Below are positions 6,958 to 15,744 of a stretch of 37,339 nt of DNA, one piece after another. Both the position numbers and the translations under genes were made by a program. The stretch comes from an uncultured Armatimonadota bacterium (lineage in GTDB: Bacteria; Armatimonadota; Fimbriimonadia; Fimbriimonadales; Fimbriimonadaceae): positions 1 to 37,339 of the forward strand of contig CAIUHP010000069.1 in NCBI GenBank assembly GCA_903899015.1, written 5' to 3'. Each line of letters begins with the position of its first letter. The stretch's first letter is position 1. The notes below the pieces were generated by a model. It was not told the origin of the DNA. It made no database searches and saw only the letters and a program-made list of their open reading frames with translations.

Positions 6958-9300
6958 CTACGGCGCCTTCGCTAACCCCTCGTATCGGACCTTCCACATG
7001 CCGTTCTTTGGGAAACCTGGAGCACGACCAACGGACCCGTCCCAGCCTTCCGACATCAACGCGATGGCGTAGAGTAATCCTCCGTTGGCGGGGAAATAGG
7101 GATAGGGACCACCGGTGGCAAGCCCCATTGAATCGAATTGGAAGCCAGCGGAGGGGTGGAGAAGCAGTTCGACGGCGCGCTCAGGTTCGCCTACTTTGGC
7201 AGCGCACATGGCGAGCATGGGGAAATCCCAGCCCCAGGTATGGTTGAAATCCCAGGTGGCTACGACCCTATCGAAGGTTCGGCGCATCACGGCTCGATCG
7301 ACTCCGTCGCCCGGGAGCATTCCCAGCACGGCCGTGAGAGCAGGGTGCTCGAAGGTCCATTTAGTCCACATGTCTTTCACGCCCTCGTGAAGCACGTACA
7401 GCCCCTCTTGCTGAGGTAATGGAGATAGACCCTTCAACACTTTTGACCACTCGGGCTTCGGGGCCAAGCCGAGTCGCTTGTGCCATGTTTGAGCCGTTCT
7501 CAAGCCGAATCGCCAGTATCCGAGTTCGAATGTCGGGTTCATCGTCGTCTTAGGATCGGTATTCTCCGAAGCGACAAATAGCGGCGGCCCCAGCACATAT
7601 CGCTTCGTCGCAGGATCCCAAAAAGCGTAGGAAGCCATGAAGTCAGCACTCGCTTCCACAACTGGCAACCACTTCTTCAACGTCGCCTGAGTCGGATGGG
7701 CGCGATAGTCCAGTTCGGCAAAGAAGATGGGATGAGGCTGTTGCCAGATCAGAAACGAGTGAATCTCGTGAGGCCATTCCAAGAAGTCGGGTCCGATACA
7801 CTTGGGCCATCTTGCGCCTGAATACCCTTCATCGTGGGCAGTTTTTGTCGCCATAGGAAGCAAGTTCTTATAGATCACGAGGTTCCGATCAAGCTCATTC
7901 CACCGATTCCAAACCGCCCAATGAGCGGCATGCCACCAGTTCATCTCCATGTGGAATCGGCCAAACCAGCCGTTGTTCACCAACCCACTTTCCTGGGGTG
8001 GAAGCGAGCCCGCTTCGTTTACCTTCATGAGATACTGTGAAAGAACGATTCTTCGCTCAAGCTCTTTCCAGCGAGGATCTTTACTGCCAGACAGATCAAT
8101 CGCGCCGCCAGATTTCCAGTAGGCAGGCCATTGCTTTTGGCAGGCGATGATCGTTGACTTGAATGTCGGCAAGGAGGCAGGGAGGGGCTTGGTAGAGTAA
8201 GCACAGACAAATGCCAATCGATCGGACTTCGTTCCTGGTTGCAGATAAAGGCGGTTACGATCGGTTGCGATGTTGATCAAGAGTTCTTCCCCCTCTTGAG
8301 CCTCCGTATAGCCCGGCTTGCCATCCAAAAGGTACTTCACGCGAAGCGTCTTGGTCTGTCCAAGATAAGGATCGGGCCCCATCCAGTTGCCGCCGCTGAT
8401 GGCGAGGGTGCCGTTTTGGACATATTTCTCGACAACGTCCGTCACTTCCATCCACCGATCTTTTGCGCCGAATTCGGCCTTTACGATCCTGAGAGGAAGT
8501 GCCTTACTTTTTGGGGCAGCGTGAAATGTTGCGTCGCCTTGCCACGCTAAGCTAACGTGATACGAGTTGTTTCCTAAGGCGCGATAGGCATCCATTCGCC
8601 CCGGATGGTTTCCGACGATCTGAAGAGGAACCGGGTGGGTCGAACTTCCGACATAATCCGCAAACTGACGTCCATCGTCATCGGGACATTCGAGGAAAGC
8701 GGCCAACTGTCCTTTCGCGACCAACGGAGAAATGACTTCCACGGCGATGGAATCTGACGTTGGATGAGCTAGCGTTGTGACGACCACCTTTTGGCCCTCT
8801 AATTCGAATTTGCTCGTGACTGTACCCGTCCACAAATCAAGGTGTTGATTTGGATGCTTAAGATCATCGGCGGAAGCGATTGAACCGTCGGACTTCTTTA
8901 GAATCAGACCCAGTCGACCTAGATTGATTCGATGCGGATTGCCTGCCATCCAAGTCGAAAGTTCTGGATGAAGGGGATCGGGTGCTGGATACCGCACCTG
9001 TCTCCCGTGAGTATCCCAAACTTGGCCCTGAAAGTCCTTTCGAGTCTGCCCAATTGGCGGTGCGAAGCTATTCCATCCCCACTGAGACATCGTGTTGAAC
9101 GGAACAAATGTTTGAAGCCCGGTGATATCCATCCCGAAGGCAAACTCACCGTTTCCGACCTGCATCGGACTTTTCCGATCGAGAGCCGTTCGGATGACGT
9201 TGTGCCTTCGCACCAACGCCATCCGATCAATCCTAGTATCGGTCGCCCCTGCAAGCATCGAGGTACAGAGAAGCAAAGCAAAAGCAACGTTCGGTTTCAA
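6958..9300 (-). CDS. Secreted six-hairpin glycosidase-like protein (GH65-like)
   Basis: This is a 780-residue protein with an N-terminal signal peptide ('MKPNVAFALLLCTSMLAGA'; TTG start, since the next Met would remove the signal). After it, 'RRHNVIRTALDRKSPMQVGN' and 'GEFAFGMDITGLQTF' form the N-terminal beta-sandwich entry typical of glycosidases with an (alpha/alpha)6 barrel. The C-terminal half has barrel-type segments ('FHMEMNWWHAAHW' and, near residue 690, 'HTWGWDFPMLAMCAA'). The architecture resembles GH65 and related families that hydrolyse or phosphorolyse oligosaccharides. The precise substrate cannot be read from the sequence. The protein probably acts in the periplasm or outside the cell. 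It stands alone between the defence island and the orphan-gene patch, and a general-acid residue was not identified with confidence. Confidence 0.75.
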   Translation of the reverse strand: MKPNVAFALLLCTSMLAGATDTRIDRMALVRRHNVIRTALDRKSPMQVGNGEFAFGMDITGLQTFVPFNTMSQWGWNSFAPPIGQTRKDFQGQVWDTHGRQVRYPAPDPLHPELSTWMAGNPHRINLGRLGLILKKSDGSIASADDLKHPNQHLDLWTGTVTSKFELEGQKVVVTTLAHPTSDSIAVEVISPLVAKGQLAAFLECPDDDGRQFADYVGSSTHPVPLQIVGNHPGRMDAYRALGNNSYHVSLAWQGDATFHAAPKSKALPLRIVKAEFGAKDRWMEVTDVVEKYVQNGTLAISGGNWMGPDPYLGQTKTLRVKYLLDGKPGYTEAQEGEELLINIATDRNRLYLQPGTKSDRLAFVCAYSTKPLPASLPTFKSTIIACQKQWPAYWKSGGAIDLSGSKDPRWKELERRIVLSQYLMKVNEAGSLPPQESGLVNNGWFGRFHMEMNWWHAAHWAVWNRWNELDRNLVIYKNLLPMATKTAHDEGYSGARWPKCIGPDFLEWPHEIHSFLIWQQPHPIFFAELDYRAHPTQATLKKWLPVVEASADFMASYAFWDPATKRYVLGPPLFVASENTDPKTTMNPTFELGYWRFGLRTAQTWHKRLGLAPKPEWSKVLKGLSPLPQQEGLYVLHEGVKDMWTKWTFEHPALTAVLGMLPGDGVDRAVMRRTFDRVVATWDFNHTWGWDFPMLAMCAAKVGEPERAVELLLHPSAGFQFDSMGLATGGPYPYFPANGGLLYAIALMSEGWDGSVGRAPGFPKNGMWKVRYEGLAKAP

Positions 9301-9779
9301 CAGAACGACAGATTACATCGGTTTTGGTACATTGACACTCGACACTCTGTTTCCTCGACAGACAAACAGTCAAGTCCCAGTTCGCGGCAGCATCGACACT
9401 TCGATTCCATCTCTAGTCCTGAAGCGAATTTAACTGGGTCTATGAAGGAGTCTATATTATCGAAGAAATACCAGGAGTTCTTTTAGGTTGGCCCAAGCAA
9501 GAACATTCTTAGAAGATTAGAGCAGCACCTTATAAATGGTCGCGAATTTGACACGAGTAAGGTTTAAACGAATCGAAGTAAACGGCGGAAAGCACGCTCG
9601 CGAAGTTGCTGAGCAGTGGCACCAGGACGACCTTACTTTGAAAGGATACAGGTTAACAAACAAGCGGAACTCAATCGGGCCCAAAAGACAACATCTTAAG
9701 CAAGTGCATCCGTAAAGCGGAAACTTATGATCTCAAGGTTACGAATTGGACTTAACTATTTTCAACAACTTTGACAAAA
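9301..9779. other. Mostly non-coding interval with one possible very small gene
   Basis: Upstream of the glycosidase start (minus strand) and of the leucine-rich-repeat gene (plus strand) there is about 480 bases of divergent intergenic DNA. Positions 9301-9535 show nothing I can identify. The only coding candidate is the 59-codon frame at 9536-9715, listed separately. No RNA gene or terminator was recognised. Confidence 0.5.
9536..9715 (+). CDS. Possible 59-residue basic protein
   Basis: An ATG-started frame encodes 59 residues that are strongly basic and hydrophilic, with 'NGGKHAREVAEQWHQDD' near the middle and a lysine/arginine-rich tail. There is no clear ribosome-binding site, signal peptide or recognised family. 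It reads in the same direction as the leucine-rich-repeat gene 64 bases downstream. The composition is protein-like, but a chance open frame is a real alternative. Confidence 0.25.
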   Translation: MVANLTRVRFKRIEVNGGKHAREVAEQWHQDDLTLKGYRLTNKRNSIGPKRQHLKQVHP

Positions 9780-10676
9780 ATGGATAGAGACAAACAGATT
9801 GGTCAGAAAGCTGGATGGTTCGTTGTTCCGGGACACCAGGGTCGAAGATTTTGCATCACATCGTCGTGGAGACCAGATTTCCTAGAGTTCTTTCTGCGAG
9901 AGCGGGCTGTTGAACTTGCCATAGGCCCAGACGCTGAGGACCCTATTAAGCTAGGCTACCTATCAGGCATCCCAAATTTGAAGGGGCTATTTATATACAA
10001 CCACTTTGTCAAAAGAATGGAGGATATTCCACCACTTCCCGGCTTAGTCGAAATAGATCTTCAAGAATATTCGCGTCAGCCTGTCGATTTCAACTTATTT
10101 CCCGAACTTCGAATTGCAGGAATTGAATTTACAAAGGGTCGATCTTCTATTTTCAAAGTTCAGAACTTGGATTCACTTTCCATGGTTCATTGTCCGTATG
10201 CCGATTTGAGACCCGTTACGTCCCTTGAAAACCTGACCTCGCTCTCTTTGAATCAAGGAAGCCTTGTCGACATTTCCGATATAGGAAGTTTCGAAAAACT
10301 TCAAAAACTGGAATTAACGCTCCTCAGAAAGCTTGAGAACATAAGTTCACTCGCTAATGCTCAATCAATATGTTCGCTCAGCTTGGAGGGATGTAGGAGA
10401 ATAACCAGATTGGATGCTATTGGAGAGATGAGCGCTCTAAGGGTTCTGAAGATTCCAGATTGCGGTGAAATCGAATCTCTAAAACCACTGCTCAAATGTA
10501 AGAATCTAGAAGAATTGAGATTTGAAGGGGGAACGATTATCAGCGATGGTGACATGAGCGTTCTCTTGAACATGCCAAACCTAAATCGCGTTTGGATGGC
10601 CAATCGGCGGCACTACACTCACAAACGGGAAGAAATACCTGCCTGGTCAGTACATCAAGTTGGATCAGCAGAATAA
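9780..10676 (+). CDS. Leucine-rich-repeat protein of unknown function
   Basis: From about residue 85 to 285 the protein shows successive repeats of about 22 residues, with spaced leucines and isoleucines ('LENLTSLSLNQGSLVDISDI', 'FEKLQKLELTLLRKLENISS', 'MSALRVLKIPDCGEIESL', 'CKNLEELRFEGG'). This fits a curved leucine-rich-repeat solenoid, which usually binds a protein partner. There is no signal peptide, so it is probably cytoplasmic. I chose the ATG at 9780; a TTG three codons earlier (9771) is also in frame, and neither has a strong ribosome-binding site. The gene lies in a small patch of orphan genes with no link to the flanking glycosidases. Bacterial proteins of this type can be immunity proteins of toxin systems, but no toxin is present here. 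Confidence 0.75.
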   Translation: MDRDKQIGQKAGWFVVPGHQGRRFCITSSWRPDFLEFFLRERAVELAIGPDAEDPIKLGYLSGIPNLKGLFIYNHFVKRMEDIPPLPGLVEIDLQEYSRQPVDFNLFPELRIAGIEFTKGRSSIFKVQNLDSLSMVHCPYADLRPVTSLENLTSLSLNQGSLVDISDIGSFEKLQKLELTLLRKLENISSLANAQSICSLSLEGCRRITRLDAIGEMSALRVLKIPDCGEIESLKPLLKCKNLEELRFEGGTIISDGDMSVLLNMPNLNRVWMANRRHYTHKREEIPAWSVHQVGSAE

Positions 10677-10737
10677 TTCGGGGACTGGTAAGTCAAGTCG
10701 TTCTACGCTATCTTAAATAGTGTAGAAACGGGCATAG

Positions 10738-10956
10738 ATGCTTGGATTGGTGATCGAAGAATTACTCACCAAACCCGATGGAATGGACCATACAAAAGCA
10801 GTTCAAAGTTTTCCCACAGCAAGAATCATGGCGTACGTCACTTTCGAAAACCCGTATCCAAATGAGCCTGAGTTCTTAACTCCGGCTGTTCTTAAAAGAG
10901 CATATGGCACGGTAATGGATCAGATGCCGGAGAGGATTGAAAACATTTCAAGCTAA
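10738..10956 (+). CDS. Small hypothetical protein coupled to the next gene
   Basis: The 72-residue frame starts with ATG and ends in TAA immediately followed by the ATG of the next gene (TAAATG, no gap), an arrangement that favours translational coupling. The sequence contains 'AYVTFENPYPNEPEF' and a terminal amphipathic segment, with no signal peptide, membrane helix or family I recognise. Codon composition resembles its neighbours. Confidence 0.45.
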   Translation: MLGLVIEELLTKPDGMDHTKAVQSFPTARIMAYVTFENPYPNEPEFLTPAVLKRAYGTVMDQMPERIENISS

Positions 10957-11508
10957 ATGCGAGAAATGCGCGGTTACGTTTTAACGCCAGATTCCCCTCT
11001 ATCAACGTTCGATGAGCTTCCTGCTGTGCTTTCGAGCTTAGGCAGAATGGTGCCGATTTTTGGTGATGATTATGTCCCGCCACCTCCAGGGCAAGGTCCC
11101 AATAGGGAATCCATGTTGGAAGTAGGAATATCAATTGAACGACCCGACTGTGAAACAGTCGACATGATTTCGGACGCCTCACTCCTATGGGGCGAAGCTT
11201 TCCGCAGGATATATCCGGATTCCCAATGGGCCATTGGTGCAAAACCAAAGAGTTCCATCGACTTTGGTTATCCCCTTATCATAGGCGTCGACAAATTTAG
11301 AACGCAGTTTAATACCAGGGCGATGCTGTACGGAGACACATGTCGTCTGCTATTAGGTTTTGAGAACGATAAGTCCATTTCTTGGCTTACAAACAAATGG
11401 GCTTATTTACTTGGCTTTATAGAGGATCCCTATCCGACACCGATGAGTGCTTTACAGGAAGAAATATGCAGCCTATCGCAGAGGAAACAGCCAACTGCAA
11501 ACCAATAG
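10957..11508 (+). CDS. Hypothetical 183-residue soluble protein
   Basis: I do not recognise this protein. It starts at the ATG directly after the stop of the 72-residue gene. It has a mixed alpha/beta composition with several aromatic-rich stretches ('YGDTCRLLLGF', 'WLTNKWAYLLGFIEDPYP') and no signal peptide or membrane segment. With the leucine-rich-repeat gene and the 72-residue gene it forms a run of three plus-strand unknowns, AT-richer than the flanking glycosidase genes. This pattern suits accessory or horizontally acquired genes, for example orphan immunity proteins, but that is a guess from context only. Confidence 0.6.
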   Translation: MREMRGYVLTPDSPLSTFDELPAVLSSLGRMVPIFGDDYVPPPPGQGPNRESMLEVGISIERPDCETVDMISDASLLWGEAFRRIYPDSQWAIGAKPKSSIDFGYPLIIGVDKFRTQFNTRAMLYGDTCRLLLGFENDKSISWLTNKWAYLLGFIEDPYPTPMSALQEEICSLSQRKQPTANQ

Positions 11509-11642
11509 TGCAAAGCGCATTGCATTCAATAGAGCGACAGATTACGTCCTGCGGGCGGTTCTATCGGATTTCACCCCGATCTCATCGCAGCAAAGGAAAC
11601 GAGCCATTTTCTCGCTCTGCCGAAACCCAGGCTCAATTACCT

Positions 11643-13091
11643 TCACATGGGTTCGAAATAGACTCCGATATCGGCGATTCGGAAGTCGTCTCGGGAACCT
11701 CGTAGGCTTAATCGCAATCGGCTGGTGCGGGTTTCCTTAACGGAGTGTAATTGGACTGGATGAGGCCTTTCTCCGGTGACGAGGTCCTTCCATTTTCCAT
11801 CCGTCCAAACTTGGAATTGATAACGTGCAATTCGACTCTCAGCATAGTCGTCTGAGGATCCAGAGGGTTCGACAAAGCCAACCGTGTTGAAGGTGACCGG
11901 TTTCTTGAATCGAATTTCAAGCCAGCCGTCTGTTTTTCCAGAATCAGGATGCCACGCCGATCCGAAGTTCCCGTCATTTGCCTCGTCAGGGCCGACCGTA
12001 TCGGAACAACTGCTTGCATAAATCGGCTGTCCCGTCGCTAAATTTTGCGTGGTGATAATGATTGACGGACCAAAACGTTTGGTTTTGCCATGGGCTTTCC
12101 GGGCCTTGCCGATCTCGATCAATCGCTGCACGACATTGGGAGCAATGACTCCCTCGGTCGTTGGCGGCGCATTCAGAATGAGATTGCAGTGGATCTCATT
12201 CTGTGGCTCAAGCCAATCTTCCACAACCTCTTTGACTGACTTCAAGGGGCGATCTTCATCGCCTTGTTTCCAAAACCAGCCATCGGTCAAAGTAACGCAT
12301 GACTGGGCCGGAATCGAGTTCCCGCCGGGAATATGCTGCCCCGCGTTTTGTTCAAACGCCTTGATGTCTGAATAATAAAGCCCAGCGGCAGGATATTTAC
12401 TGGCGTTAAGCTCGGAGACCAAACAATTAGGCTGAAGCTTCTTTACGTGAGCATAAATCTCGTGAAAGGGCACTTCGGTGTAGGAGATTCGACTCCAAGG
12501 AGCATCCCAGCCGTCAAAGATGACGATGCTTATTTCGCCGTATTCCGTCAACAATTCCGTGAGCTGATCCTTAATAAGTTGAATTTTTGCAGGCGTCACA
12601 TCGAAGCGACGAATATCCTGTCTCAAATCCAGGATCGAGAAATGGAATCCAACTTTAAGCCCACGCTTTCGGAAGGACTCGACAAAGCTTTTGAAAACAT
12701 CAAGCTTTTTTGGCGTCTGAAACACGCTCGCACTTTTCGTTTTTGTGGGCCAAATACAAAAACCGTCGTGGTGTTTCGGTGTAATGCACGCGTAACCCAT
12801 GCCCGCGGCAACTGCCGCATCAGCCCACTGATCAGTGTTGAGATGAGTTGGATCAAACGTTTCAGTCGGTCCCGTCGGATCGCCCCATTCCCGATTCTGA
12901 AAAGTCGCCATGTTGAAATGGAGGAACATGCCGAATCGAAGATCCACGAACTCTTGTTGAAGCTCCAGCATCGGGCGATCTGAACGATAAGGTTCGATTG
13001 GCGATTCAAACATGGTTGGAAGTGTATCGGGAAGCATCGCAGTTGCGGCTGCACCCGCTAATGAAACGCAAAATTCTCGGCGTGTGGGCAT
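11643..13091 (-). CDS. Secreted alpha-L-fucosidase, GH29, with C-terminal discoidin-like (F5/8 type C) domain
   Basis: The 482-residue protein begins with a twin-arginine-type leader ('MPTRREFCVSLAGAAATAM'), so it is probably exported folded. Residues 45-345 form the GH29 barrel: 'FGMFLHFNM' (53-61), the family-typical 'TPKHHDGFCIWPTKTKS' (104-120), and 'IVIFDGWDAPW' with Asp193 as the likely catalytic nucleophile. GH29 enzymes release terminal alpha-linked L-fucose with retention of configuration. The last roughly 130 residues ('GWLEIRFKKPVTFNTVGFVE', 'YQFQVWTDGKWKDL', ending in 'FRIADIGVYF') match a discoidin-like carbohydrate-binding sandwich. The gene diverges from an AraC-family regulator that may control it. 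The general acid/base was not assigned. Confidence 0.9.
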   Translation of the reverse strand: MPTRREFCVSLAGAAATAMLPDTLPTMFESPIEPYRSDRPMLELQQEFVDLRFGMFLHFNMATFQNREWGDPTGPTETFDPTHLNTDQWADAAVAAGMGYACITPKHHDGFCIWPTKTKSASVFQTPKKLDVFKSFVESFRKRGLKVGFHFSILDLRQDIRRFDVTPAKIQLIKDQLTELLTEYGEISIVIFDGWDAPWSRISYTEVPFHEIYAHVKKLQPNCLVSELNASKYPAAGLYYSDIKAFEQNAGQHIPGGNSIPAQSCVTLTDGWFWKQGDEDRPLKSVKEVVEDWLEPQNEIHCNLILNAPPTTEGVIAPNVVQRLIEIGKARKAHGKTKRFGPSIIITTQNLATGQPIYASSCSDTVGPDEANDGNFGSAWHPDSGKTDGWLEIRFKKPVTFNTVGFVEPSGSSDDYAESRIARYQFQVWTDGKWKDLVTGERPHPVQLHSVKETRTSRLRLSLRGSRDDFRIADIGVYFEPM

Positions 13092-13126
13092 GTTGACTCT
13101 TTCGAAAACAGTGGTATCAGTCTATC

Positions 13127-13137
13127 AGGGTTACCCT
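13127..13137. promoter_or_regulatory. Short palindrome in the fucosidase/AraC divergent promoter region
   Basis: AGGGT-T-ACCCT is an exact palindrome with a one-base centre, located between the divergent starts of the fucosidase and the AraC-type regulator. The position suits an operator or a core promoter-proximal site, but the arms are only 5 bp and AraC-family sites are often direct repeats, so the assignment is weak. Confidence 0.25.
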
Positions 13138-13182
13138 AGTAATTAAATTGGATGAATTCTCTTTTTGTGGTATGAAATCGCA

Positions 13183-14007
13183 ATGACTCCGACATGGGAT
13201 ATTTCATTGGAGCGCCCTCCGGAGGTCGTCGCAATTGGAAGGCATGCGCATGGATTTGAAGAGACGGATCGCTATTGCCTCCCGGACCTTTGGTCACTTC
13301 ACCTGTACGGATATGAAGCGAGCCTTGACATTGAAGGAACGAAGATCTCCATCATGCCTGGGTGCGCAGGGGTTATTCCTCCCGGAAAATCCGTCGAATA
13401 CCGATATGTAGGGGTTTCCGTTCATATCTTTGTTCATTTCAGAATTCCTTCCCTCCCCTTACAGTCTCACAAAATTGTCGCTATGCAAGATCTCGGAGAT
13501 CGATACGAGAACCAATATCAACGGCTCTACGAAGTGATCGGCAGTTTTGGCACCGACCCCTCGCGTGTGAACGCTCGGGTTTGGGATCTACTATGGGATT
13601 TGGCTTCACACACGACTCAGCCATTACTTCCGCCCGATTTACACCCAGCCGTCAAGAAAGCCACCGAAATCATCGCTCGCAACCTGAATACTCCGATCGT
13701 GATCGAATCTTTAGCGAATGAGGTGGGCGTTTCTTACAGCTATCTGGCTAAGCTCTTTCAGCAGTCCTTCGGCCTAACGGTCATTGCTTACATTCAGGCC
13801 CGAAGATTGGAGCGCGCAATTCATTTGCTAGAAAGATCAACTCTTCCTGTAAAAGCGGTGGCCTTCAGCGTAGGTTTTTCAGACCTTCATCACTTTAATA
13901 AGTCGATACGGAATCGATATGGCGCTAGCCCTAGGAAAATTCGAGAGGCCTTTCTCGAAACCGGTCAATCTCAAGAATTAATGGATGCCCTTATAATCAA
14001 ATCGTGA
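13183..14007 (+). CDS. AraC-family transcriptional regulator
   Basis: An N-terminal cupin-like sensing half (residues about 10-105, with 'GCAGVIPPGKSVEYRY') is followed by a C-terminal double helix-turn-helix domain (roughly 165-265). The latter has the family pattern: 'IESLANEVGVSYSYLAKLFQ' for the first helix pair, 'YIQARRLERAIHLL' in the linker and 'VKAVAFSVGFSDLHHFNKSI' for the second. Such proteins bind a sugar or related ligand and switch on nearby catabolic genes. It diverges from the fucosidase, the likely target. I prefer the ATG at 13183; a TTG six codons upstream is also in frame. The stop overlaps the start of the following membrane-protein gene by 4 bases (GTGA), so the two are co-translated. 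Confidence 0.9.
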   Translation: MTPTWDISLERPPEVVAIGRHAHGFEETDRYCLPDLWSLHLYGYEASLDIEGTKISIMPGCAGVIPPGKSVEYRYVGVSVHIFVHFRIPSLPLQSHKIVAMQDLGDRYENQYQRLYEVIGSFGTDPSRVNARVWDLLWDLASHTTQPLLPPDLHPAVKKATEIIARNLNTPIVIESLANEVGVSYSYLAKLFQQSFGLTVIAYIQARRLERAIHLLERSTLPVKAVAFSVGFSDLHHFNKSIRNRYGASPRKIREAFLETGQSQELMDALIIKS

Positions 14008-14882
14008 AGCGCGTCTACCGAGCAACTCCAGTTGCTGGCGATTATTTGGCGGTGGTCTTCATCATCGTCGGCTTAACATCGCTTCTTTTCAGTAAGACGT
14101 TTCAGGTGCCGATTATCTTCGCGGCTTGGTCGATCATCCTGGGTACCGCTATCCTTACCGGAGGACGTCTCTCTCGGTTTGAACTTACTGATTCTCGAAT
14201 TAGGCGCATAAACTTTCTTGGACAGACCATTCAGGAAATTGAGTGGACCCATGTCGATAAATTTTCAGCAGACGGAGAAATGGCTAATGAAGACGACCAC
14301 TTTTTCCAATTCAGCCTCCATTCCAATTCACGTTTCATCCGCTTTCGAGATGATCTCCCACGATGGCACGAGCTCAGGAAGGATATTGAAACGTGTCTCG
14401 CAAATTGTGGAAACGCGGTAGTCACGACGACGCCAGATGCGTTGATGGCTCAAGGTCGCACTGCCGCAGACATCAAAAAGCACACCCGATTTATCTTCGG
14501 CTTTGTTGTTGTTTGGCTCATCTTGTTTTTCCTATTCGGAGCACTATCGCCGATAGGGTTCACTCACCATGAATCGCTTTATCGGTCCGACCGAGGATGG
14601 GTTGTTCGCTACTCATTTAAGAACACGAGTGTCATGAATTCGATCACTTTCGACATTGAGAAGACCTGGCTGAACGGTGTTGCTCCATCTTCCGACACAG
14701 GGTCCCTTGAGTTGCCTCACGGAAAATCTGGGACCATCGATTTGGTGTTTCCTGAATCAGCAGTTCGGGTAGGAGGGTCCGCCAAACTCCATTCTTGGTG
14801 GCAATGGAATGCCGGATCGTCAAATGGCTATCACATGCAATCGATGGACGTCGTTTTTACGGCTAATGAAATGCGTCTCTGA
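14004..14882 (+). CDS. Membrane protein with a PH-like domain
   Basis: The 292-residue protein starts at a GTG overlapping the regulator's stop codon. Two transmembrane helices lie at about 14-31 and 36-52. They are followed by a bacterial-PH-like beta-rich segment ('LSRFELTDSRIRRINFLGQT' through about residue 125), a third transmembrane helix at about 162-185 and a C-terminal domain of about 100 residues probably on the outer face. Function is unknown. The 4-base overlap with the AraC-type gene implies joint expression, but no functional link to fucose use is evident in the sequence. Confidence 0.65.
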   Translation: MKRVYRATPVAGDYLAVVFIIVGLTSLLFSKTFQVPIIFAAWSIILGTAILTGGRLSRFELTDSRIRRINFLGQTIQEIEWTHVDKFSADGEMANEDDHFFQFSLHSNSRFIRFRDDLPRWHELRKDIETCLANCGNAVVTTTPDALMAQGRTAADIKKHTRFIFGFVVVWLILFFLFGALSPIGFTHHESLYRSDRGWVVRYSFKNTSVMNSITFDIEKTWLNGVAPSSDTGSLELPHGKSGTIDLVFPESAVRVGGSAKLHSWWQWNAGSSNGYHMQSMDVVFTANEMRL

Positions 14883-14973
14883 CGGTAAGGCTGCGAAAGG
14901 TTAAGATTTCAAGCGAAGCCTAATTTGGTATCTGCTCGTATACTGGTCTTGCATTCGCCTCACAGCAACTCTC

Positions 14974-15744
14974 ATGGTTTCAATCCAGCATCTCACGAAG
15001 CAGTTTGGGTACCAAACCGCTGTTAAAGACCTTTCGTTTGACGTACCGGGTGGTGAAATTCTTGGATTCCTCGGACCAAACGGAGCCGGTAAAACCACGA
15101 CGCTAAAGATGCTGACCGGGATGACCGCACCTACGAGTGGCACCGCCACCATCTGCGGATTTGATCTTCTCAAGCAGCCGCTCGAAGTCAAAAAGAGGAT
15201 AGGTTTCGTCCCGGACTCGGGCGCCGTCTTTGAATCATTGACAGGTCTCGAACACTTAGAAATGGTGGCAGCGCTTTACGGCATCCCTCAGGTTCAGGCC
15301 CGACTCAGAATTGAGCAATTCATTTCCTTCTTTGATCTCAGCATGGACACGCTACAAAACAAGATGCTGGGTGCCTATTCCAAGGGAATGAGACGCAAAG
15401 TAGTCATCACGGCCGCTCTGCTCCACAATCCTCCGGTCGTGTTTTTCGATGAGCCGTTGGAAGGACTTGATGCCAATGCATCGGTCGGCTTTAAGGCATT
15501 GATTCAATCACTGGCACGAGAGGGAAAGGCGATCATTTACAGTTCCCACATCCTCGATGTCGTTGAACGCGTATGTGATCGGGTCATCATCATCGACAAA
15601 GGAAGATCCTTGGTCGATGGCAAGCCGGAAGATCTGGTCGCGGAACACAACTCCGGAACGCTTGAGAAGCTCTTCACTGAGTTGACCGGCGGTAGCGAAC
15701 TGGAGCAAAGGGCCGAGACCTTTGCAAAGACATTCCTCCCATGA
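14974..15744 (+). CDS. ABC exporter ATP-binding protein
   Basis: This 256-residue nucleotide-binding subunit has Walker A 'GPNGAGKTT' (residues 34-42), an ABC signature region 'YSKGMRRK' (135-142, in the degenerate form usual for ABC-2-type exporters), Walker B 'VVFFDEP' with Asp159-Glu160, a D-loop 'EGLD' and a switch histidine in 'SSHIL'. It should energise export through the membrane protein encoded directly downstream, whose start overlaps this stop by 4 bases (ATGA). The cargo cannot be told; drug, peptide or ion exporters all use this type. Confidence 0.9.
   Translation: MVSIQHLTKQFGYQTAVKDLSFDVPGGEILGFLGPNGAGKTTTLKMLTGMTAPTSGTATICGFDLLKQPLEVKKRIGFVPDSGAVFESLTGLEHLEMVAALYGIPQVQARLRIEQFISFFDLSMDTLQNKMLGAYSKGMRRKVVITAALLHNPPVVFFDEPLEGLDANASVGFKALIQSLAREGKAIIYSSHILDVVERVCDRVIIIDKGRSLVDGKPEDLVAEHNSGTLEKLFTELTGGSELEQRAETFAKTFLP

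Noticed and set aside
15374-15402. Degenerate ABC signature motif as a sign of an inactive exporter ATPase
   Set aside because: The YSKGM form is common and functional in ABC-2-type exporters.
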